Part shown: positions 1 through 6,832 of the stretch, piece after piece
How the letters are laid out: each line of letters starts with the position of its first letter
How positions within the stretch are numbered: the stretch's first letter is position 1
DNA from: JAETTH01 sp964455975
Lineage (GTDB): Bacteria; Bacillota; Clostridia; TANB77; CAG-508
DNA length: 7,843 bases
Direction of reading: 5' to 3'
NCBI GenBank assembly: GCA_964455975.1
Contig: CAYVYP010000056.1
Coordinates: 1-7,843 of the forward strand
The notes under the pieces: generated by a model
Databases searched by the model: none
Seen by the model: the letters and a program-made list of their open reading frames with translations, nothing else
What the model was told of the DNA's origin: nothing
Made by a program: the position numbers and the translations under genes

Positions 1-15
1 TACCCTTCTAGGGTA
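1..15. other. Short hairpin at the window edge
   Basis: TACCCT (1-6) and AGGGTA (10-15) are perfect inverted repeats around a 3-base loop. The left side is cut by the window edge, so the stem may be longer and any T-run beyond it cannot be seen. It sits 6 bp from the transglycosylase terminator. It could be a terminator for a converging gene to the left, or the second half of a tandem terminator. No function can be assigned firmly. Confidence 0.3.
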
Positions 16-21
16 AGAACA

Positions 22-44
22 AACCGCACGTTTTACGTGCGGTT
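22..44 (-). terminator. Intrinsic terminator of the transglycosylase gene
   Basis: Positions 22-31 and 35-44 form a perfect 10-bp stem (core ACCGCACG / CGTGCGGT) with a 3-base loop. It is GC-rich in an otherwise AT-rich region. Read on the minus strand, the stem is followed by TTTGTTCTT, a moderately T-rich tail. The plus-strand side has no T-run, so it is assigned to the minus-strand gene. The stem starts inside that gene's stop codon (43-45), which leaves essentially no 3' untranslated region before the hairpin. Confidence 0.75.
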
Positions 45-772
45 ATGATTTTACTATTAAATTATGAGATTTCTGTTCTTGCAAAACCTCGTCCATTTGT
101 TCTTGAGTAATATAATTTTCTTTTACCATAGAACTTAAAACTTTTTCTTGTCTATTATGAGCTAAATTAATATTTTCAGTAGGTGCATATGCAGAAGGAG
201 CATTAGGAACACCAGCTAAAAGTGTTGCTTCATATAATGTTAAATTTTTAGGAGCTTTATTATAATAACCTTTAGCAGCATCATAAATATTATAATAACC
301 ATTTCCAAAATAAATAGTATTAACATATAATTCTAAAATTTCATCTTTATTATAATTTTTTTCTAAATCAAAAGCTAAAAATATTTCAGCAACTTTTCTG
401 TTTATGACACTTTCATTAGAACCAATGAAATATAAATTTTTTCCAACTTGTTGAGTTATAGTACTACCACCTTCAGCAAATTCACCTTGTTCTAAATTAG
501 AAAAAATTGCTCTTGCAATAGCAATAAAATCAACAGGGCCATGTTCTTTAAAACGTCTATCCTCAACAGCAATTACAGCCTTTGTATAATAATCTGGTAA
601 ATTCTCAAATTTTGTATAACTGCTATTATCTCTAACAGAAGTAACTTTAGTATTTAAACTAATATTTGTAATAGCTTTATTATATACACCATAACCAGAA
701 CCAATTACAATTCCGTGAAGCTATAATTAAAGTAAGTAAAACGACAGCTAAAATTCTTTTAATCCATTTCAT
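43..772 (-). pseudogene. Monofunctional peptidoglycan glycosyltransferase (GT51), frameshifted near the N-terminus
   Basis: GT51 enzymes polymerise lipid II into glycan strands on the outer face of the membrane. Reading from the ATG at 772, the first 19 codons give a basic, hydrophobic anchor (MKWIKRILAVVLLTLIIAS). The frame then runs on to a stop at 680-682. The rest of the protein lies in another frame, open from 720 down to the TAA at 43-45, and has no ATG, GTG or TTG before the active site. Removing one base around 715-718 restores a 242-residue protein, the usual size for a monofunctional transglycosylase. In that numbering the motifs are EDRRFKEHGPVD (70-81, catalytic Glu70), GGSTITQQVGKN (101-112), RKVAE (125-129, Glu129), KDEILELYVN (142-151) and LYEATLLAGVPNAPSAYAP (179-197). 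No transpeptidase domain follows. Every catalytic motif is intact, so this is a recent mutation, an assembly error or, less likely, recoding. The gene is divergent from glgP. It uses T-ending codons, unlike the plus-strand genes. Confidence 0.87.
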
Positions 773-780
773 AACAAAAA

Positions 781-815
781 CACCTCTTTTTCTTTAAATA
801 TATTATCATATTATA
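781..815 (-). promoter_or_regulatory. Ribosome binding site and candidate -10 elements of the transglycosylase gene
   Basis: On the minus strand AGAGGTG (781-787) lies 8 bases before the ATG at 772, which supports that start and shows the N-terminal frame is the translated one. Further upstream are TATAAT (810-815) and GATAAT (802-807), both possible -10 boxes. I find no convincing -35 box at 16-18 bp from either, so the promoter part is tentative. The ribosome binding site is well supported. Confidence 0.45.
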
Positions 816-848
816 AAAAAATAAGATAGAGTTTTTTTGAAAAATTGT

Positions 849-877
849 TTGACAAATGAAGCTAAATAATAGATAAT
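849..877 (+). promoter_or_regulatory. Vegetative (sigma-A type) promoter for glgP
   Basis: TTGACA (849-854) matches the -35 consensus perfectly. GATAAT (872-877) matches the -10 consensus at five of six positions, and the spacer is exactly 17 bp. Transcription should start near 884, giving a leader of about 55 bases that is too short for a large riboswitch. The promoter probably drives glgP and pyk, and possibly metG. I see no obvious catabolite-response operator around it. Confidence 0.75.
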
Positions 878-923
878 ATAAATGTTAAATTTTGTTTACA
901 AAAAGATAAAGTTTTAAATTACT

Positions 924-941
924 AAGGAGGAAATGTAAATG
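924..941 (+). promoter_or_regulatory. Strong Shine-Dalgarno and start-stop-start at glgP
   Basis: AAGGAGG (924-930) is a near-perfect anti-16S match, 8 bases before the ATG at 939. An earlier ATG at 933-935 is only 2 bases from the Shine-Dalgarno and is followed directly by TAA (936-938), so ATGTAAATG reads start, stop, start. The spacing makes 939 the real start. Confidence 0.8.
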
Positions 942-3512
942 TACATTTTTAATAAAATAACTGTAAATCCACAGTTACCTAAAAGAATAAATAAGCTTGG
1001 AGAAATCGCTAATAATCTTTGGTGGAGTTGGAATACTGAATTTCTAAGACTATTTAAAGAAATAGATATTGATTTATGGGAGCAGGTAGAAAAAAATCCT
1101 GTTAAATTTTTAAAATTGGTTTCACAAGAAAAATTAGAACAAGCTACTCAAAATCAAACGTTATTAAGAGATTATGATAAAATAGTAGAAAATTTTGAAG
1201 ATTATATGAAAAGTAAAAATACATGGTTTTCAAAAGAATATCCAGAAAATAAAGATGATGTAATTGCATATTTTTCAGCAGAATATGGAATAGACCAAAT
1301 ACTTCCTATATATTCAGGAGGGCTTGGAATATTATCTGGTGATCATTTAAAATCTGCAAGTGATTTAGGTATACCACTTGTTGCAGTTGGATTATTATAT
1401 CATAATGGATATTTTCATCAAAAAATAAACGGATATGGAGATCAAGAATGTGTTTATAAAAATATAGATGCATCTATGCTTCCAGTAAATCCGGTAAAAG
1501 ATAAAGATGGAAAAGATTTAGTAATATATGTTAAATTTCCTAAAAAAAGATTATATCTAAAAGTATGGAATATCCAAGTTGGAAGGGTAACATTATATTT
1601 ATTAGATTCTAATATAGAAGAAAATGATGAAGAATATAAAAATGTAACAACAAATCTTTATGGTGGAGATAGAGAAATGAGAATTAGACAAGAGATAGTT
1701 CTTGGCATGGCTGGAACAAATCTTCTTAAAACTCTTGGATACAATCCTACTGTTTACCATATGAATGAAGGACACTCATCTTTCTTAATATTAGAATTAA
1801 TAAAAAATATAATGGAGGAAAAACAAGTATCTTTTGATATAGCAAAAGATATAGTTAGCTCTAAAACTGTATTTACAACTCATACACCAGTTCCAGCTGG
1901 AAATGATATATTTGATTTAAGCCTAACAGAAAAATATTTCAAAGATTTTTGGCCAAGATTAGGTCTTACAAGAGAAGAATTTTTAAGCCTTGGAATGAAA
2001 CCATCTAAAGAATTTGATGAAACAAGCGGATTTAATATGGGAATATTAGCACTTAGAATAGCAGGAAAGAAAAATGGAGTTAGTAAACTTCATGGAGCTG
2101 TTTCAAGAGAATTATTTGGAGAAGTTTGGCCAGAAATTGCAGCAGATGAATCTCCAATTACATATGTAACAAACGGAATTCATACATGCTCATGGCTTGC
2201 TCCAAACTTAAAAGAGCTATATAATAAGTATTTAATACCATACTGGCAAGATAATATTCAATATGATTATGTATGGGATAAAATAAATAATATTCCAGAT
2301 GAAAAACTTTGGAATGAGCATAATTCTAGAAAACAAAAGCTACTTAGTTTAGTTAAAGAAAATGTAACTACAAGATTAAGAAATGGTGGATATAAATTTG
2401 AAGATATAAACGAAATAGTAGCTGGACTTAATCCAAATGCATTAACAATTGGATTTGCTAGAAGATTTGCAACATACAAAAGAGCAACATTAATATTTAA
2501 AGACTTAGAAAGAATAACACAAATATTTAGTGATAATGAAAGACCAATACAAATTATTATTGCAGGAAAAGCACATCCAGCAGATAAAGAAGGTCAAGAT
2601 TTAATTAAATATATTCATGAAATATCTATGAAACCACAATTTAAAGGAAAGATATTCTTATTAGAAGATTATAGTATAGCAATGTCTAGATATTTAATAA
2701 GTGGTGTAGATGTATGGTTAAATACACCAAGACGCCCAATGGAAGCCTCTGGTACTAGTGGACAAAAAGCATCAGTAAATGGTGTTATAAATTTTAGTGT
2801 ATTAGATGGTTGGTGGGCAGAAGGCTATAACCAAAAAAATGGATGGATAATAGGAACAAATGAGGAATATCCAAATTATGAAATTCAAGATATTGCAGAT
2901 AGCCAAAGTATATATTCTACATTAGAAAATAAAATTATTCCAACATATTATGAGAAAGATGAAAATGGAGTATCAAAAAAATGGATTGAAGTAATGAAAA
3001 ATTCTATTATATCAACAGGAGGTAGATTTAGTACATCAAGAATGCTTGTAGATTATACTAACAATTTATATATGCCACTTTGTAATTTAACTAATAAATA
3101 TTACAAAGATTTAGAAACTGTTATGCAATATAATGAATGGAAAAATAAATTATATACAACATGGGATAAAATAAGAATAACACAAGAAAATAATCTAGAT
3201 AATATAACAATAGATGCAGGAAACAATATAGATGTAACATGTAATGTAGAACTTCCAAATAATATATCAAAAGAAAATATAGAAGTAGAAGTATATGCAG
3301 GACAAATTGGAGAAAATGGAGTTGTAGAAAATATAAAAATAATTCCAATGATTCAAGTAGAAGCAAAAGATGAAGAGAAAACATATAAATATAATGCAAA
3401 GCTAAAATTAACAACAGGCGGAAACTATGGATATACATTTAGAGTTATGCCAAAAAATGAAATGTTGTTAGATGCAGAAAATTTAGATTTAGTAAAATGG
3501 ATTACAAAATAA
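939..3512 (+). CDS. glgP: Alpha-glucan (glycogen) phosphorylase
   Basis: A PLP-dependent cytoplasmic enzyme that cleaves terminal alpha-1,4 bonds of glycogen or maltodextrin with phosphate, releasing glucose-1-phosphate. At 857 residues it belongs to the branch typified by Thermotoga and archaeal enzymes rather than the animal or E. coli GlgP type. The N-terminal domain (about 1-110, with NNLWWSWN at 25-32) is the DUF3417-type cap of that branch. The catalytic core shows SAEYGIDQILPIYSGGLGIL (113-132), YHMNEGHSSF (273-282), TTHTPVPAGND (313-323), YVTNGIHTCSW (409-419), IGFARRFATYKRA (504-516) and IIAGKAHPADKEGQD (540-554). The cofactor site is PRRPMEASGTSGQKASVNG (597-615), with Lys610 the expected PLP Schiff-base lysine. 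The tail (about 755-857) is beta-rich, as usual for the family. It has a strong ribosome binding site and its own promoter, and pyk follows 25 bp downstream with no terminator between them. The family assignment is secure; the preferred glucan is not shown. Confidence 0.95.
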   Translation: MYIFNKITVNPQLPKRINKLGEIANNLWWSWNTEFLRLFKEIDIDLWEQVEKNPVKFLKLVSQEKLEQATQNQTLLRDYDKIVENFEDYMKSKNTWFSKEYPENKDDVIAYFSAEYGIDQILPIYSGGLGILSGDHLKSASDLGIPLVAVGLLYHNGYFHQKINGYGDQECVYKNIDASMLPVNPVKDKDGKDLVIYVKFPKKRLYLKVWNIQVGRVTLYLLDSNIEENDEEYKNVTTNLYGGDREMRIRQEIVLGMAGTNLLKTLGYNPTVYHMNEGHSSFLILELIKNIMEEKQVSFDIAKDIVSSKTVFTTHTPVPAGNDIFDLSLTEKYFKDFWPRLGLTREEFLSLGMKPSKEFDETSGFNMGILALRIAGKKNGVSKLHGAVSRELFGEVWPEIAADESPITYVTNGIHTCSWLAPNLKELYNKYLIPYWQDNIQYDYVWDKINNIPDEKLWNEHNSRKQKLLSLVKENVTTRLRNGGYKFEDINEIVAGLNPNALTIGFARRFATYKRATLIFKDLERITQIFSDNERPIQIIIAGKAHPADKEGQDLIKYIHEISMKPQFKGKIFLLEDYSIAMSRYLISGVDVWLNTPRRPMEASGTSGQKASVNGVINFSVLDGWWAEGYNQKNGWIIGTNEEYPNYEIQDIADSQSIYSTLENKIIPTYYEKDENGVSKKWIEVMKNSIISTGGRFSTSRMLVDYTNNLYMPLCNLTNKYYKDLETVMQYNEWKNKLYTTWDKIRITQENNLDNITIDAGNNIDVTCNVELPNNISKENIEVEVYAGQIGENGVVENIKIIPMIQVEAKDEEKTYKYNAKLKLTTGGNYGYTFRVMPKNEMLLDAENLDLVKWITK

Positions 3513-3537
3513 GAAATTAAACAGTTAAGGAAGGTAA

Positions 3538-4986
3538 ATGAATATGAGAAAGACAAAAATAGTATGTACAATAGGACCAGCTTCTGAAAAAGAAGAAACA
3601 TTAAAACAAATGATTAACGCAGGAATGAATGTAGCAAGAATTAATTTTTCACATGGGTCAATGGAGGATCAAATTGATAAAGTAAATACAATAAAAAAAG
3701 TAAGAAAAGAACTAAAAAAGCCAGTAGCACTTTTATTAGATACACAAGGACCAGAAATTAGAACTGGAAAGTTGGAAAATGGTGAACCTGTATATTTAGA
3801 AGATGGAGATTTATTTATCTTAGTAAATGAAGATATTGAAGGAAATAAACAAAAAGTATCAGTATCTTATAAAAATTTATATAAAGATGTAAAAATAGGA
3901 ACAAGCATATTAATAGATGATGGTTCAATAGAAATAACAGTAGAAGAAATAAAAGATAAAGATATTTATTGTAAAGTTGTAAATGGTGGTAAATTAGGAA
4001 GTAGAAAAAGTATAAATGTACCAGGAGTACATGTAAATATTCCAAACTTATCTGAAAAAGATTATAGAGATTTAAAAGATGGTTGTAAAGAAGGATTTGA
4101 TTTTATTGCAGCATCATTTATAAGATGTAAACAAGATGTTTTGGATATTAGAAAAGTATTAAATGACAATGGTGGAGAAAAAATAAAAATAATATCTAAA
4201 ATAGAAAGCATTGAAGGAATAGAAAACTTTAGCGAAATACTTAAAGTTACAGATGGAATAATGATTGCACGTGGAGACTTAAGCGTTGAAGTACCAATGG
4301 AAGATGTTCCAATTCTTCAAAAAAGAATGATTAAAGAATGTAATAGAGCTGGAAAATTAGTAATAACAGCAACACAAATGCTAGAAAGTATGCAAAATAA
4401 TCCAAGACCAACAAGAGCAGAAGTAAGTGACGTTGCAAATGCAATATTTGATATGACAGGAGCAATAATGTTATCAGGAGAATCAGCAATGGGAAAATAC
4501 CCAGTAGTATGTGTACAAACAATGGATAGAATAGCAAACAAAATAGAAGCAAATATTAAATATTGGAAAAGATTAAGAAAAAGAGAATATGATTATGAAA
4601 AAAATGATTATGAATTTAATCTAAATATTGCAAACTGTACAACAGCAATGGATATGGATGCAGATGCAATAATAGCATATACAGAAAAAGGAGATACACC
4701 AAGAATAATATCAGGACTATGTCCAGCATGTCCAATATATACAGTAACATCAAATGAACAAACATATAGACAATTAAGTTTATGTTGGGGAGTATATCCA
4801 ATGCTATTAGAAAAGAAAGAAAAAATAAATGACATGTTAGAAGAAGCAATAGAAAAATTACAAAAACAAGAAAAAATAAAAGAAGGAGACACTGTAGTAA
4901 TAGCAGGAGGCTCAACAATAATAGAAGGAAGAAAAAATCTAGAAGAAAACATGAACAGAGTAATAGGTGGAGTACTAAAAATTTAG
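3538..4986 (+). CDS. pyk: Pyruvate kinase
   Basis: Converts phosphoenolpyruvate and ADP to pyruvate and ATP, the last step of glycolysis, in the cytoplasm. The 482-residue length fits the standard A-B-C domain enzyme, without the extra C-terminal PEP-utilising domain of Bacillus-type enzymes. Visible signatures are MRKTKIVCTIGPAS (3-16), NVARINFSHG (31-40), DTQGPEIRTG (68-77), ISKIES (219-224, Lys221 catalytic, Glu223 metal ligand), ARGDLSVEVP (244-253, Asp247 metal ligand), ATQMLESM (278-285) and LSGESAMGKYP (312-322). The regulatory C domain runs from about 350 to the end. Two departures are the Gln in DTQGPEIR, where Lys is usual, and ARGDLS, where ARGDLG is usual. Glu73 in GPEIR predicts potassium dependence. 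The start is ambiguous: the ATG at 3544 gives the common family start MRKTK and sits 9 bases after AAGGAAGG (3527-3534), while 3538 adds two residues. It is probably co-transcribed with glgP. Confidence 0.96.
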   Translation: MNMRKTKIVCTIGPASEKEETLKQMINAGMNVARINFSHGSMEDQIDKVNTIKKVRKELKKPVALLLDTQGPEIRTGKLENGEPVYLEDGDLFILVNEDIEGNKQKVSVSYKNLYKDVKIGTSILIDDGSIEITVEEIKDKDIYCKVVNGGKLGSRKSINVPGVHVNIPNLSEKDYRDLKDGCKEGFDFIAASFIRCKQDVLDIRKVLNDNGGEKIKIISKIESIEGIENFSEILKVTDGIMIARGDLSVEVPMEDVPILQKRMIKECNRAGKLVITATQMLESMQNNPRPTRAEVSDVANAIFDMTGAIMLSGESAMGKYPVVCVQTMDRIANKIEANIKYWKRLRKREYDYEKNDYEFNLNIANCTTAMDMDADAIIAYTEKGDTPRIISGLCPACPIYTVTSNEQTYRQLSLCWGVYPMLLEKKEKINDMLEEAIEKLQKQEKIKEGDTVVIAGGSTIIEGRKNLEENMNRVIGGVLKI

Positions 4987-4989
4987 GGT

Positions 4990-5035
4990 AAATTGGGGAC
5001 GTTTCTCAATTGGACATTTTGTCCAATTTGGGACA
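4990..5035. repeat. Palindromic, GC-richer intergenic element (REP-like candidate)
   Basis: AATTGGACA (5008-5016) and TGTCCAATT (5020-5028) form a perfect 9-bp hairpin with a TTT loop. It is flanked by two similar arms, AATTGGGGACG (4991-5001) and AATTTGGGACA (5025-5035), so alternative pairings of GGAC and GTCC blocks are possible. The element is clearly richer in G and C than its surroundings. No T-run follows the stem in either direction, so it does not look like a standard terminator. It resembles dispersed palindromic units seen between genes in Firmicutes, but only one copy is in this window. Confidence 0.45.
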
Positions 5036-5078
5036 CATCTTATCTTATAAAATATAACAAGTAAAAGGGGGAATTTTA

Positions 5079-6665
5079 ATGCCAGAAGATAAAAAAACAT
5101 ATTATATAACAACTCCAATATATTATCCAAGTGGAAGATTTCATATAGGAACAGCATATTCAACTGTTGTAGCAGATACAATGGCAAGATATAAAAAAAT
5201 GCGTGGATATGAAACATATTTTTTAACAGGACTTGATGAACATGGACAAAAAATACAAACAGTAGCAGAAGAAAAAGGAATGTTACCACAAGAATATGTT
5301 AATCAAATAGCTTTGCAAGCAAAAGAATTATGGAAAAAAATGAAAATTGAAAATAATGATTTTATCTGTACAAGTGAGCAAAGACATACAAAAATAGTTC
5401 AAACTATTTTTGATAGATTTATGGAATCTGGAGATATTTATAAAGGTGAATATGAAGGATTATATTGTGTACCTTGCGAAACATTTTTTACAGAAAGTCA
5501 ACTAGTAGATGGAAAATGCCCTGATTGTGGTAGAGAAGTAAAACCTGCTAAAGAAGAAGCATACTTTTTTAATATGAAAAAATATGCTCCAAAACTTTTA
5601 GAATTTTATAAAGAACATCCAGATTTTATAGCACCTGAATCAAGAATGACAGAGATGATAAATAATTTTATAAAACCAGGGTTAGAAGATTTATGTGTAA
5701 GTCGTACTACTTTTGACTGGGGAATACCAGTTTTAAAAGATCCAAAACATGTTGTATATGTATGGCTAGATGCATTAACAAACTATATTACAGCACTTGG
5801 TTATGGAACAGATGAAAATGGATTATTTAATAAATTCTGGCCAGCAGATGTACATGTAGTTGGAAAAGATATAGTAAGATTTCATACAATATATTGGCCA
5901 ATATTCTTAATGGCACTTGGTTTACCACTTCCTAAAAAAGTATTTGCACATGGATGGATAATGATGAAAGATGGAAAAATGTCTAAATCAAAAGGAAATG
6001 TAGTATATCCAGAATTATTAATAAATAGATATGGTTTAGATGCTACAAAGTACTTCTTATTACGTGAAATGCCATATGGTCAAGATGGAGTATTTACACC
6101 AGAAAGTTTTGTAGAGAGATTTAATTTTGATTTATGTAATGATTTAGGAAATCTTTTAAACAGAACAGTATCTATGGTAAATAAATATTTTGAAGGAAAA
6201 GTACCAACATATAATGGAACACCAAATGAAGATATTGATAAAAATATAGAAAAAGTAGCAAAAATACAAGTAGCAAAAGCAGAAGAAGAATTAGAAAATA
6301 TGAAATTTGCAAATTATTTAACTGAAATTTGGACATTAATATCAGCTTCAAATAAATATATAGATGATACTACACCATGGACATTAGCAAAAGAAGAAAA
6401 AATAGAAAAATTACAATCAGTAATGTATCATTTAATAGAAAATTTAAGAAGAGTAGCTATTTTATTATATCCAGCAATTCCAGATACAGCAGAGAATATG
6501 CTTAAGCAAATAGGAATAAAAGATAAATCATGGGATAGTTTAGCAAACTATGATGAAATTCCTGCAGGAACAAAAGTAATAGAAAAAGGCGAACCATTAT
6601 TTATGAGACTTAATATGGAAGAAGAAATAGAATATATAAAACAAGGAATGAATGAAGGAAAATAA
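5079..6665 (+). CDS. metG: Methionyl-tRNA synthetase, short form
   Basis: Charges initiator and elongator tRNA-Met with methionine using ATP, in the cytoplasm. This is a class I synthetase with a Rossmann core. The HIGH box is HIGT (22-25), inside PSGRFHIGTAYSTV. Other marks are TGLDEHGQKI (50-59), a zinc knuckle CVPC...CPDC (Cys130, 133, 147, 150), WLDALTNYI (229-237), VVGKDIVRFHTIYWP (260-274) and KMSKS (300-304). The alpha-helical anticodon-binding domain covers about 340-500. The protein ends at 528 just after PLFMRL (506-511). It therefore lacks the C-terminal OB-fold tRNA-binding domain of the Bacillus subtilis enzyme (about 660 residues). The ribosome binding site AAAAGGGGG (5063-5071) is 7 bases before the ATG. 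I see no convincing promoter of its own, and the 92-bp gap is too short for a T-box leader. It may be read through from glgP-pyk and ends in a strong terminator. Confidence 0.96.
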   Translation: MPEDKKTYYITTPIYYPSGRFHIGTAYSTVVADTMARYKKMRGYETYFLTGLDEHGQKIQTVAEEKGMLPQEYVNQIALQAKELWKKMKIENNDFICTSEQRHTKIVQTIFDRFMESGDIYKGEYEGLYCVPCETFFTESQLVDGKCPDCGREVKPAKEEAYFFNMKKYAPKLLEFYKEHPDFIAPESRMTEMINNFIKPGLEDLCVSRTTFDWGIPVLKDPKHVVYVWLDALTNYITALGYGTDENGLFNKFWPADVHVVGKDIVRFHTIYWPIFLMALGLPLPKKVFAHGWIMMKDGKMSKSKGNVVYPELLINRYGLDATKYFLLREMPYGQDGVFTPESFVERFNFDLCNDLGNLLNRTVSMVNKYFEGKVPTYNGTPNEDIDKNIEKVAKIQVAKAEEELENMKFANYLTEIWTLISASNKYIDDTTPWTLAKEEKIEKLQSVMYHLIENLRRVAILLYPAIPDTAENMLKQIGIKDKSWDSLANYDEIPAGTKVIEKGEPLFMRLNMEEEIEYIKQGMNEGK

Positions 6666-6682
6666 ATTTTAAATATATTTAA

Positions 6683-6718
6683 AATAAAGAACATTTGCAA
6701 AAGCAGATGTTCTTTATT
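6683..6718 (+). terminator. Terminator downstream of metG
   Basis: Positions 6683-6698 and 6703-6718 form a 16-bp stem with one G-T wobble and an AAAA loop, beginning 17 bases after the metG stop. The T-rich segment TTCTTTATT is the 3' arm of the stem rather than a separate tail. An all-AT 18-base palindrome (6667-6684) precedes it. The minus-strand side is followed by a better T-rich tract, so it may act in both directions, although no gene converges on it here. Confidence 0.75.
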
Positions 6719-6731
6719 AGTATAAACATGC

Positions 6732-6800
6732 AAAAAAACTAATAAAACAGTAAAAAATGTGAAAAAAATAACAAAAAACCATAAAAAAACGTGAAATTTT
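6732..6800. other. Phased A-tract array, predicted curved DNA
   Basis: Seven A-tracts occur in a row: 6732-6738, 6744-6747, 6752-6757, 6762-6768, 6773-6778, 6783-6789 and 6794-6800 (AAATTTT). Their centres lie 9 to 11 bp apart, averaging about 10.3 bp, which is one helical turn. A further A7 tract at 6836-6842 falls four turns later, still in phase. A-tracts repeated in phase with the helix are known to produce strong intrinsic bending. The array lies directly upstream of the cotJ promoter region. No open reading frame of note crosses it. Confidence 0.6.
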
Positions 6801-6806
6801 GTTTTT

Positions 6807-6832
6807 GATTAGAGTAACATCTAATCTTTTTT
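6807..6832 (+). terminator. Second terminator-like hairpin before cotJ
   Basis: GATTAGA (6807-6813) and TCTAATC (6820-6826) form a perfect 7-bp stem with a 6-base loop. Six T residues follow at 6827-6832, which is the layout of an intrinsic terminator on the plus strand. The outer sequences GTGAAA (6791-6796) and TTTCAC (6830-6835) can also pair. The minus-strand side lacks a T-run. The stem is short and AT-rich, so it may be weak on its own; it could back up the metG terminator and shield cotJ from read-through. Confidence 0.5.

Noticed and set aside
700..730. Programmed ribosomal frameshift in the transglycosylase gene
   Set aside because: There is no slippery heptamer, no stop codon at the shift point as in prfB, and no upstream Shine-Dalgarno-like stimulator. 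A mutation or assembly error is simpler.
933..938. Two-codon ATG-TAA leader ORF before glgP
   Set aside because: The ATG is only 2 bases from the Shine-Dalgarno, too close for efficient initiation, and such triplets are common by chance in AT-rich leaders.
3815..4045. Leucine-rich open frame on the minus strand opposite pyk, and similar ones at 3121-3438 and 4616-4918
   Set aside because: They are mirror images of A-rich coding sequence, with runs of Leu and Tyr from reversed Lys, Glu and Ile codons. They lack ribosome binding sites and lie fully within secure genes.
5008..5028. Intrinsic terminator after pyk
   Set aside because: The hairpin is perfect, but no T-run follows on either strand, so it is listed as a repeat-like element instead.
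4987..5078. T-box leader or other riboswitch ahead of metG
   Set aside because: The gap is only 92 bp, lacks a T-box sequence and a terminator with a T-run, and is mostly occupied by the palindrome.
4975..5289. Minus-strand open frame crossing the pyk-metG gap
   Set aside because: It overlaps the well-supported metG start and the palindromic element, has no family likeness and is low in complexity.
6732..6800. Tandem repeat or CRISPR-like array in the A-rich stretch
   Set aside because: Only the A-tracts recur. The 3-5 base linkers between them all differ, so there is no repeat unit beyond the phasing.
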